NCBI RefSeq assembly: GCF_019649055.1
Contig: NW_026570417.1
Span: 62,001 to 126,000 of the forward strand
From: Paramacrobiotus metropolitanus
Lineage: Eukaryota > Tardigrada > Eutardigrada > Parachela > Macrobiotidae
Direction: 5' to 3'
DNA length: 64,000 bases
In this document: piece after piece, positions 44,052 through 54,600 of the stretch
Numbering within the stretch: position 1 is the stretch's first letter
Layout: the number at the start of each line of letters is the position of its first letter
Notes under the pieces: model-generated
What the model was told of the DNA's origin: nothing
The model's input: only the letters and a program-made list of their open reading frames with translations
Databases searched by the model: none
Position numbers and translations under genes: made by a program

Positions 44052-46284
44052 CTAATAACAAACAGAGAAAATTACTAAACAGCTGAGACACCATACACGT
44101 TGCACCACGAGACCGAGCGGTTCCACGGAAGTTGCAATGGCAGAGCTGGTAATGTTGCCAGATCGGGTCAGACGACTTGGATCCATAGGATACTTGTAGA
44201 CTGGTGCATCATTGGTACCACCCCTCTCCTTTGGCAGTTTGTTGTAACCAAGCTTGGGAAAAATTGGAATGGAATGGTCGGTGAAGTTTTTCTGCAACAG
44301 TGAATGCAGCTGGTATACAGAATATTTGTACGATTCAGTAAAAACAACAGAATGTGTAAATTTTTAAGTAAAGGTGTATTATGCCATAAATTTCTGGAAG
44401 AGTATTACAAAGAAAGTAGCCCCGTACATGCCTACATCGTACCAGTTTCATGTACATCCAACACCTAGAGCTTGGGCTTTCGCGCATTCTGAAACACCGT
44501 TCTACAGAGTATATCATTCCACATCCGAATGCTGTATACACTGACCTGAAAAACGGCTTCTACGCGCAACATCTGGTTGCCGAGATATGGTCATTTAAAG
44601 TGGACAAAACGTTTAAATGCATTGTCGTGTAGGAGTACCGAAAGTCAGGTTGTTAGCCGGGCTTCTTATACTTTGCAGTAAAATACACTACTTCTATAGA
44701 CTTTTAGCTGGAATCTGAACAAATATAGGAGGTGTGAGGATTAATGATCTGTAGTCATTACCTGAAATTTTAAAAAAAAGCGTTAAATTTTTTGAATTTC
44801 ATTAAAAAGTTGGAAAAAAAATTAACATGATATTGGTTCATATTCGAATGATAGTCTAATAGCGTCTTACTGCAAAGTATACAAAAACCGGCTAACAAAC
44901 TGACTTTTGGTACACCATAATGCATTTAAACGATTTGTCTACTTTGAATTACGATAATTATGTCGGCAATCAGACGTTGCGAGCACAAACGGTTTTCCAG
45001 CCAATGTAGTATACTGTACAAATTGTTCGGTTATAGGATGAAATAGAACAGTGGTCGGAAATGCGCACAAGCGAAAGTTTTAGTGGATGTATACGAAACT
45101 GGAATGTACCATGTACCGGGCCATTTCCTTAAATTAAGGACCACAATAGGTGCGTTGCTTCAACGTATGTTTGCAGAAGCGCTCCTCTGTCCGAATCTAG
45201 TCATGGCGATTTACACGCACTGGTGGCACTATGCTGTACACTGTTTGTTGATTTTATTACTACATTGTTGAATCGTCGACCGGCTAACCGGTTTCCGCTT
45301 TTTTGGTTCACCATTACATATACTCGTATAGAATTAAATACGGTTGTTTTACCTCGAGGAACGGTTGCACTACGAGATTATTCCAGGTGTGACTATTGCA
45401 GCCGTCTTCCCGGCAGATGCACACTCGATTGGCATAGGTACCATCCAGCGGGGCATTGAGCTTCTCCAGTAGGCAGATGGTGTTCAGTCCTGGATCGTCA
45501 TAGGAAGCAATGGCTTTATACACTCGGTCGTATACGGGATGGTCGTACGCCTCGGAGCAACCTCGCGTGATGCCATAGTACAGTAATCCTGCAATTCCAA
45601 AAAATTAAACGCGGAAAGAGGGTGTTGCCAAAAGTAGACGGTTCGTATTAACGGAAATTCCATCTCTCCGGATGCAGCATACCTGGGCGACCGGCTGAGC
45701 TGTCATCCGTGAAGTATGCCCATTCGATACAGTATTTCGCATCTGGCTCGCACGTGATCATCTCGTTAGGATTGAGTATGCGACAGTCTTCCGTATCCGT
45801 CACCCAGCTGCAGTCACGACACTTCAGCGCTGCGATTCCTGCGGTTTTTATAATATAAAAATGCTTAGAACAGCACGGATGAATAATGGGTAACGACTAT
45901 TAATGCCTATACTGTAGTTTGAATTTGCATGATAATTACTGAGTTGCCACCTTATTAGAACGGAAACTGTTTCATTGGTAAATTGCATAAACAGGGGATT
46001 TTTTATTATAGAATATAGACTATAATTATAATTTATATGGATACTTGTAATATTATTAATTTTTCGTTTGACGTTCTTAGCCAGTGAATCGAAAGTTCTG
46101 TATGTCCGATCTCCATGGAAAACGTTCGAAAAATAGTGGACCGAAAGTTACGTTCAGTGCAGTGCAGCACACAATGCAAAACTTTTATAAATGGATGGAG
46201 AAACGTTGTGAGACCTGGTGGTAGTAAGATGCAGCATAACACGATAATCCATCCCACGAACCGTCTTGTTACGGACACGGGCAT
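44052..46284 (-). CDS. Ly6/three-finger protein A, GPI-type, 233 aa
   Basis: Exons (minus) are 46284-46215, 45838-45683, 45588-45353 and 44291-44052; phases 1, 1, 0 agree and the total is 234 codons. Exon 1 is a signal peptide (FVGWIIVLCCILLPPG); an upstream in-frame Met at 46317 would add 11 residues. Exons 2 and 3 give one three-finger domain of ten Cys, beginning ALKCRDCSWVTDTEDC and closing NRVCICREDGCNSHTWNN, with the typical final CN. Exon 4 has a linker (IPIFPKLGYNKLPKERGG) and a C-terminal hydrophobic end (SCLVIFSVCY) suited to GPI attachment. Ly6 proteins act at the cell surface, often modulating receptors or junctions; the partner here is unknown. The exon 1 donor GTCTCA is weak. 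Confidence 0.8.
44563..44983. mobile_element. Long-arm foldback element in Ly6 A intron 3
   Basis: Arms of about 115-120 bp are inverted copies (44563-44682 against 44868-44983). Examples are GTACCGAAAGTCAGGTTGTT against the complement near 44910, and CGCAACATCTGGTTGCCGA against the complement near 44970. The centre is AT-rich. No coding capacity. Confidence 0.75.
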
Positions 46285-47186
46285 TCGACGCCGTGGAGAT
46301 TTTATCCAGCAGGCCACGGACGGGCTGATTGCAGGGGCATCCGATGTACAGGTTTAGGCTCAAGTGCTTCCGTTATGATCGTCTACTGCTGCCCCAGCCA
46401 TGGATGATAAGATGCTTATTATCATGGAGTACGTGAAAGGTTAAACATTTTGTACGAATTTTAAGCGCAGACTGGCTGCAAAACAGCTGACTGTTTGGTG
46501 GATGCGAACAATGGTAGTACAGTTTAAAATTCCTATGGATGTGATCAGATCAGATTTAATACGTACCGTTTACAGACTTAAAGAACGAACAAAAAGTACT
46601 TATGTATCGTGTTTAAAACAGTTGCTAAGTATTAGTGCGATAAATTTCTTTTGTCTGCGCGCGTATGTCAGGTGCTGTACTTAACTGTACTAAAATTATG
46701 GCGTGTTAAATTTTTACTGACAATAGGTAAGTAACTGTTTTAAAATTGAATAATTAAGTGCGCGTACTGCACTTACAAAACTTTATAAGCAAAAAGCACT
46801 GATAATCTTTCGATCACGATGAATCACTGCAAGCTGGCTGCAAGTCCAACGTATTTGCCGTACTGTCGTACCGTCACAAACAGACTGCCGTACCGTCACG
46901 AAACGGCACTCGCCAAATACTCGTATCTTTTTTAATCACCAGTATGTATCTGCAAATTACCGTAAAGTCGCTTGTAATTTCCCATCGCGGTAGTACCTCG
47001 TTTTAATGGTGGGCGACTGTGCGCAGTAACGCGCAGTAACATACTGAGCAAGATGAAAGGCACTTGCATCTTGCTCAGTATGTTACTGCGCATGTTACCT
47101 TTACGCGATCTCTGCGTAAACTTGTAGATCGCCCGTTGTTCTGCACAAGCAAGTTTAAACATTCAGTAGAAGTCATTAATATTGGT
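46285..47186. other. No supported gene; upstream of Ly6 gene A
   Basis: Contains the presumed Ly6 A promoter region. Near 46840-46910 are repeated CCGTACCGTCAC/GCCGTACTGTCGTACC words. A strong hairpin lies at 47031-47091. No coding exon is recognised. Confidence 0.5.
47031..47091. repeat. Perfect 25-bp-stem hairpin
   Basis: GCGCAGTAACATACTGAGCA continuing to 47055 pairs perfectly with 47067-47091 across an 11-nt loop, and pairing can continue outward with a bulge. The size is close to a microRNA precursor, but perfect pairing and nearby palindromic elements favour a foldback element. Confidence 0.7.
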
Positions 47187-47685
47187 GGAGGTCAATTACA
47201 TTTGGGTAACTGTTGCGCGACGGGTAATGGAGAACCGCGTAAAAAATTAGCCATGACTCAGCAGAAAAGCAATCGTCCAATCGTGAGTCGAGTACGCTTC
47301 CGTGCCAAGAAAGAAATTGAACACCGTAGTGGAACTGAAAAACTCATTTTTAATGCTGTAATGTGGTAAATGTGGTATTACGTCAAAAAAGTTAATTATG
47401 AGTTTTGGATTGTGACTCTGGGTCGTTGGATTTACTTTTGGTCCAAACACACACAAATTTTGTTAATCTGTGCAGGAGAGTTACGAGTTACTCGTAGTTT
47501 GGGTAATGGTTGCGCTTCGACGTCGAAGCGCAACGCTTACGCGGACAAGTAAGCTGAAAACCCATCCCAGATTTTGTGACTGCGAATCAGAATATTTGCT
47601 TGGTTACGCGCTGTTACGTCACATTTTTTACGCGTTTCCCTGTTACCCGACGCGCAACGCTTACCCAAATATAACTGACCTGCAC
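47187..47685. mobile_element. MITE with 45-bp ends and a central perfect palindrome
   Basis: The left end GTCAATTACATTTGGGTAAC and the inverted right end (complement of GTTACCC...CCCAAATATAACTGAC, to 47684) match over about 45 bp. The centre holds a 26-nt perfect palindrome at 47509-47534 (GTTGCGCTTCGA then CGTCGAAGCGCAAC). GTTACGCG-type words recur throughout. No target duplication was established. Confidence 0.7.
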
Positions 47686-48142
47686 TAATGGTGGAGTTAT
47701 TACAATCTTAGTTCGGTGTAGAAGCTTGTCTAATGGAGCTTGTGAGATAGCTGACACGATCCGCCATTCTCGACGGGAAATGTTTCCGCCCAAGCGTTCT
47801 TTCTCCTCATCGGTGGCGCGGATTCACTAATTTGAAAGTCTACTCTAGCGTGTAACGTGGATCCCAGCTGCAGATGATTATGCAGAACCATTTAATCGCT
47901 AAGAAAACACTGCAAAACAAATAAATAGGCACCCGATCGAGTTCTCGGAATATTAACATAGCGCAGAATTCAGTAGCGGGAAGTACTGGGAGTGGGAGCA
48001 AACAGAAATCAGCCTCTGAAGCGCTCTGAGTACGGATACACGGGGCGGTCTTGTGGTGACCTGATGTTATTGTGTTGGCGAAGATTTTTATAATTGATAA
48101 CTTGAACTACGTCGTTACCTCGTTATCTGCTACTACGTACAG
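47686..48142. other. No supported gene
   Basis: Spacer between the MITE and the relic exon. No signal peptide exon for the relic was found here. Confidence 0.45.
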
Positions 48143-48270
48143 ATCCGACCGTACAGTGCGGCTTGGTACCTAGGCAAACGCTGCGGAAAGGATGCCGCTT
48201 TAGGGCCGAACGCCTTCGGTGCCGCTAATCGACACCTACCGCCCAGGCCGCCGCCTGCACTGCAGTGTCT
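48143..48270 (+). pseudogene. Relic of the peptide-precursor second exon
   Basis: After an AG acceptor (48141-48142) the sequence starts ATCCGACCG, compared with ATCCTACCG at the start of the real exon. It continues TGGTACCTAGGCAAACGCTG (real exon TGGTATCTGGGCAAACGTTC), then GGAAAGGA and CACCTACCGCCCA. WYLGKRCGKD is still readable, but in a frame different from the one the acceptor would set, and the later cleavage sites are lost. It is a decayed duplicate about 4.9 kb from the source. Confidence 0.75.
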
Positions 48271-48651
48271 AGGGTTACATGCCCCATCTCATCACTTTCG
48301 ATCTGCATCAGTTAAACTTTTCTATGTAATATGGCACGAGTGACCTTTTAAGGGCTTTCTTAACGAGATCGCTACAAAGTTGCAATTTATAAATAATTTT
48401 TCATTAATCTATGATTCAGTAAATTAATCTCTGGGGATTTTGAATTTTTGATTGCCAATGGATTGGCAGTACAAGGTGCACACTGCACAGTGCACACAGT
48501 TTTGTTATTATGCAATTCCGTTATGAAAAAGTAGCAGAGCTTATTACAGCATAAGGTCGATTGAACGTATTCCTGCACATAAAACTTTGCATTTTCGTTG
48601 TTTCAGCAGATTGACAGAATGATATCCACCTCGTTTTCGACGGCGATAAGA

Positions 48652-51600
48652 CTAATCCAAAGTGAGCTGAAATTCCTGATGCAAAACAAGGAAAATCGCG
48701 GAGAATCCGAGATAAGGTAAAAGTTTCGCAAATGCGTCAACTGGTTCCACGGTATTTAGCGGGGCGGAGTTGGTATGGTTACCGCGTCGCCATCCGTAGA
48801 AGTCGCCGGCATAGGTGGCGGGACCCTGGTACAACTCGGGCACATAACCGGGTTGCCCAATATTCACCGGCAGGTCATTGTAACCGAGCGCTGGGTAGAC
48901 TGGCTTCGAGCTGGCATTAAAGTTATACTGAAAACAGCAGCATCGCTTACATACGGTATACAGACGGTGATTACGGTCGTAATTTGCGTGCAGTGCCGAA
49001 CGGATGGTAGGTATACAGTGTATACTGTACAGTCTGTACTCAATATAGAATGAAAGTTAAAAGTCTTAATAAAAGTCCTGACTCGACGCCTCTTCCTCCT
49101 TCAAGAAAGATTTAGGCGCTTACCGGTACAAAGGGCAGGGTAACCATATCGTTCCACGTATGGCTATTGCACGTATCTTCACGGCAAATGCACACTCGAT
49201 TCATGTGCGTACCATCAATCGGCGCAAGAGGATGTTCGTTCATTATCCTGCAGATTGATGTTCGCTGGTTGTCCGCCGCAATTTTCCACAGACGGTCATA
49301 CTCCGACGCAATATCCCAGCCTGGGAACGTGGGTAGCTCCGACCTTCTGGTACCCGAGCATCTCCGATTGACGACATAACGCATCACGTCTATACTTCAA
49401 TGATTTTATAGAGCTCAAATTACTCACAAATTCACCTGCTTTTGAAATCATGATAAGTTATCTACATCCCAAATTGAGACTTACTTAGGCCTGTAAGGCT
49501 TTATCAGTCGACTTAAAATTAGTCTCGCTCAATCCTCAACTCCTTGCACGGGTTTGCAACTCCGTGAAGCCATTTGATCCCGCCCTGCGCCGTGATTGGT
49601 CCCTGTGCTCCACGGACTGGACTCTATAGTCTATGGCCAGTCTACGGCGCAGACCAGCTAAATGGGTCGGCCAAGTTTACCTTTGCCTTTTCTTTGCCTT
49701 TGCCTTTCCACTTTGCCTTTTTCAACATTGCCTTTACCTTTGCCTTTGCCGCCGCGAACACCTTACCGTCCTAATTAGCCGTCCCAAAACGCCGTTTGAA
49801 ATAACCTTTACCGTTGGCTTTAACCGTTGCATAGCAGACTGGCGTCAAACACTTTATCGTTTCTGGAATTTATTAGCATTAATTGACACAGCTTATTAAA
49901 TAGTTTAGTTTCAGACTTGAATACTGTAAAACAAAAATTTGTGGTAGTTTTAGCATAAAAAAATATTCAATATAAATCAGCCATCCCAAACACTAATTTG
50001 CACTTCGGTATTTATAGAGTACATGGGCACTATTTCAGGTAAATCGGCGATCAAAATTCATATTACAATTAAAATAATCTATCTATATAAAAGAATAAGA
50101 AAGTGCACAATATTTGTGTGTGTCAGGGTCTAAGTCATAGACACGTTCAACCAAACTTAAATATCTTAGTATCGTTCGATAGCCCTGAATGTGTAGATTT
50201 GTACAAAGTTATCAGATTTCAGAAAAACAAAAACAGTTTTGAGAAAAAATTCAAAACTCTAACATGGAAAGTCTACGGGACGTCAAAAATTAGTTAACGG
50301 AGCGCAGTTAAGTAAGTAGCTGCCACCTGGAGCAGGTTGTGGGGCTCTGCTGACTTTACCGTAACGGCCAAAAAGTACGGCTGCGCCGCTGCAGCTTGCA
50401 AAGTGGCAACACAGTGAACAGTGAACACATTATCCCGTTTGTAGTCGAGTTCGGTTAATTTGCCTTATTTGCGTTTAAATTTTCGAACGTAAAAGGCAGA
50501 AGTTTAAACTTTAAATTTCCAGTTGTCATTTCTGCAGGTTTTTGTAAAACGCACTGTAAAAAACTACACATAGTAATCTGACAACTGTTCCCGTTACGAA
50601 ATTTGTGCAGTTGCTACAAGCAGAAACTAAGGGAAATTCTGCGTTTGCTATGTTCAGTTTTTGTCAGTGTGGAAACTGCTTGCGATGAATGCGATCTATA
50701 CGGCGTTCGGGTTTTAAACATCATGGTACCCTATTTGATAGTTTCACGGGCAGGTGACGCAGAGCGACACGACACGAGCGGATCTCGAGGAACAACAAGC
50801 AAGACTTCTGCGTAGTGCTTTATAATTCCGTGGCACCGTAAAAGCCGAATGGTACACGATTCACAACCGTTTCGTTTGGTTCACGACCGATCTCACCACT
50901 TTCGGCCCGCGCTCGCGCTCCATCTCTGACTCTGACCACTCAAACTCTGACTCTTACTACAGTCAAAGTCTGACTCTGACTACTCAAAGTCGGACTCTGA
51001 CCGCTCAAAGAAGCTGAACCCTAACCTAAGAAAACCTAAAAGTAAACGTAAGAAACCTAAAAATGACCTAAAAAACCTAGGTTATTCTTAGGTTACTCTT
51101 AGGTTTCTCAGGTTATTCTCAGGTCTTTTAGTTTTTCTTAAGTTTTTTAGGTTATTCTTAAGAACCTTAGCAACCTAAGAATAACAGAAAAAACCTAATA
51201 ACCTGTTTGTATTGGGTTGGATCAGAGTTTCGGTGGTCAAAGAAGTTGCGGTCAGGGTTAGAGCTTGAGCGTGGGCCCAACGTTCACCCCGTGCACTACA
51301 TTGTGTAAAGAGTACTATTTACCCGGTAAACTACCTTTTCGATTTTCGCCTTTCACCGTCCCTCAAGGTCCGACATGGGAAAACACTTTGCAGTGTATTT
51401 CCTGCACAATAATTTTGCTATGTTTGAAAAGATGTACGCATTATTGTAAACATAACTGAATTCCAGAAATTATTATTCTTATAAATTCCAGCAATAAATT
51501 CTTCTGAAATTCAGAAATTATTCCAAATTGTATGTCCAGAAATTCACTGCGCGCCAACGTAACTGGAATTTTGTCCGACTGTTTAAAGTAGCAGCATGTT

Positions 51601-54600
51601 TCGGACATTTACGAAAAATGTACTTTAGAAATATCTTGAAAAAGGAATGTGAATATACAGTACAGCACTATTTTGAAAACAAGCAAGTGTGGTGAAAGCA
51701 AATGCAAATGTCGAACGAAGGAAATTTTAACTTGGACCGTTGGGCCACGCAGTAAAAGGAATGAACGGAGGGAAAAGTAGTACGAGTACCGAAAGTTTCA
51801 AAGTTTTTTTGTGTACAGAAATACGAGTACGATTGAAAGGCAATGAAACTGGTGAACTGAGTGGTCAAATTAATAAGTTATTCTCAAATGTTCTAAACGG
51901 TGCCACGGTGAAAGTGGTTTTTGGTTGTTCCACTGACTGCTGATAAGTACATATTTATTACGATCGTAGTGTTATTAACAGTAAAGAAAATTAATAAGTA
52001 TTGTACGAGTAGATCTCCATAGTTGAATGTTGGTGCAGTTATCAGCCGCTGATTTACTTCGCGCAATTTGCGCGGGGTCCACTAGTTACATTATAAATCA
52101 TTTTTAACCCGGCCAAATGCCTAATGGTTTTACATCTTTATACGGAAGAAGGCCCTTTAAAAGCGACCACAATAATAGTTTGTTAAAAGCTGACCACAGG
52201 CAGCATTATTACAGACTGCAAGCTAAGACTAGGATACATTCAGGATGGCTCTGACAATAGAATTTCTGAACAAATTAATTAATTTACTTAATTTTAATTA
52301 ATTTCTAGTAATTCCATTTAATTCTAGTTAATTTCTCGCTGTATGAGGGGGAAACTAGTCCTCTGCGTAATAACGAAAGCTGAATGACCGCAATATGGAC
52401 AGCACAATTAGCGCAGAGAATTGTTCAGTTAATAAGCCGTGCCGGCTACGGTGCTTCGTGATTTTTTGTGAAGGTGAATTGTTTTTTCCGTCGTCACCAT
52501 CTCACAAGTCAACACCTATCATACAGGTCACAGTTCTGTATGACTACCAAGTTGCGAACAATTATTTCTATCGAACCAGGACTCTGTGCCATCGAGTATC
52601 TGTCTTGTGAATTCTGTTATCATGCTATGAGAAATTGATAACACATACAATATAAAATGGTTGCCGTGTTTTCTTTTGGTGCCTCTTATATTACTGAAAC
52701 AATAATTTCGTAAACGTTCATGGTGAAGATACATCAGCGCTAAAAATTCCGAAAATGGTAAAGTGTTTGGCGGCTTTCCGTTATACAACGGTTAAAGGAA
52801 ACGGTAAAGGTTATTTTGAACGGCATTTTGGTAAGGCTAAGCAGGACGGTAAGGTGTTCGCGGCGGCAAAGGCAAAGGTAAAGGTAATGTTGAGAAAGGC
52901 AAAGTGAAAAGGCAAAGGCAAAGAAAAGGCAAAGGTAAACTTGGCCGACCCAGCTAAATAGCTAATGCAGCTATTTACCCCATTAACAATGTTTACGTGA
53001 AACCAAAAATCTGTGTGTTTCGGGTGAGCGAATCACAAAAAACGGCATGTGATACACAAGAGTGCTCGGCGATTCATTCAAATCACTTTCGCGCCGACTG
53101 ATAACGTCTGCGCAGTTAGATTTTTATCTGGTGCAGCACGCACGAAAGCTGTCGTGATAGAACATAAATTATTTCTTTCGGAAAACACAAGAACCGATTT
53201 CAGCTGACAAACACTAGCCGGCAATTGAGCTTTCTCATTGCCACTGTCCAAACCTGCATAACATGTCTTGCATTATGTGCTGTTTCATTATTTTATTTTT
53301 GCTTGTACAGAAGCAAAAATGCTCAAGTTCATACACCTTTATTGTAAAAAACAATTTTAATTACCGTTGCACGTTCACGTGGCATGAGCGTACAACGATG
53401 ATTAAGCTATACATTAATTAATGCATATGCATAAGAGCCTGATATGCACTTTACGTTTGCAAATGGCCCCTCTGCACTAATTAGAATGCATGGCGCAGAA
53501 GTGTTTATAAAGGATGAATTGTTAAAGACCGAACACAAAACTGTCAATTGCAAAATTGCTAATGGGGCGTTGCGACTGTTATTATAATCATTACAGCGAG
53601 CGATTAACTTACTACTTTACGAAAAGCATTGGCTACAAAGTTTCTTTTCTTGATATAGAAAGGCCATGTACTTACTAATAATTAATTAGCGCATATGCTG
53701 CTGATATTCGTGTAAAGCCATGCGGCATGCAGTAATTGAGGGTGCAGTTTTACGTAGGTGCGGTATATGCTGTACGTTGCGACCGTGTACCTTGAAGATT
53801 AAGGTTTTATTATTCTTGAATATTTAAGTATTTTTACCTATTAATAATTGACTACAAAATCTGTTCTACTTGTTTTCGTATTCCGGATAATTTAAAAATA
53901 TCGATTTGCGTACTGGACAAAGCATTTTCCATGTTGTTCCACTTGACAAATAATTATCAAAAACTGAAGATGTAATATATATTAATTATTATTTTATGCA
54001 AGCTTGTTCATGAGATTGATAAAACCCTTATCACGCTTTCTAATGTGGAAACAATAAAGGGATGCCGTATCTGTAGTGTCCGGTTCGCAAATCATATTCT
54101 CAAAGTGTCCGGAATGCGAAAACATCGATTAGCTACAGAGTGCACCGAGTACAATATAATTATGAAAAAATGCAAATTTCATGACCTTTGTTCCTAGCAT
54201 CAAGCATGATAGCCAGAACCGCAACGATCATAATGGCTGTTTCACTATATTTTCCAGTAGTAGTGGCAGCACATAAAACTAAAATCACCATTTATTACTA
54301 ATTAAGTTATTAACCTTCGAAAAGTGATGCGCACAATATTGCTTTTAACAAGCACCACTTAAAAGACGGCATAATTATCGCAGGCGCGCACGTACGCGTA
54401 AGTAATACTGATGCGAAAAAAGCATCTTATCAGTAATTCACACAGAGTCGCGGCATAACGGCTGCGGATTCCATGCGCTGCTCCAATGCGCGCGGGAAAA
54501 CTTGTCAGTGGAACACCAAGTTCAACTTGACTTTTCAGTCGAACGCAATCTGCACCGCATTGCACCATATAAAATATTTTGTTAATCCGCTGCTTTGTAT

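Larger units (their letters stand above)
49664..52951. mobile_element. 3.3-kb long-TIR element with perfect 8-bp target duplication
   Basis: The ends are inverted over about 170 bp, starting GGGTCGGCCAAGTTTACC at 49664 and ending with its complement at 52951, with GCCTTTGCCTTT words in both. AGCTAAAT flanks it at 49656-49663 and 52952-52959, an exact 8-bp duplication as made by hAT or P-type transposases. No transposase frame is present. A Helitron-like element is nested inside. Confidence 0.85.

Noticed and set aside
54359-54568. 69-codon frame repeated at 55780-55989
   Set aside because: The identity reflects the 1.4-kb duplication and not selection on a protein; no domain is seen.
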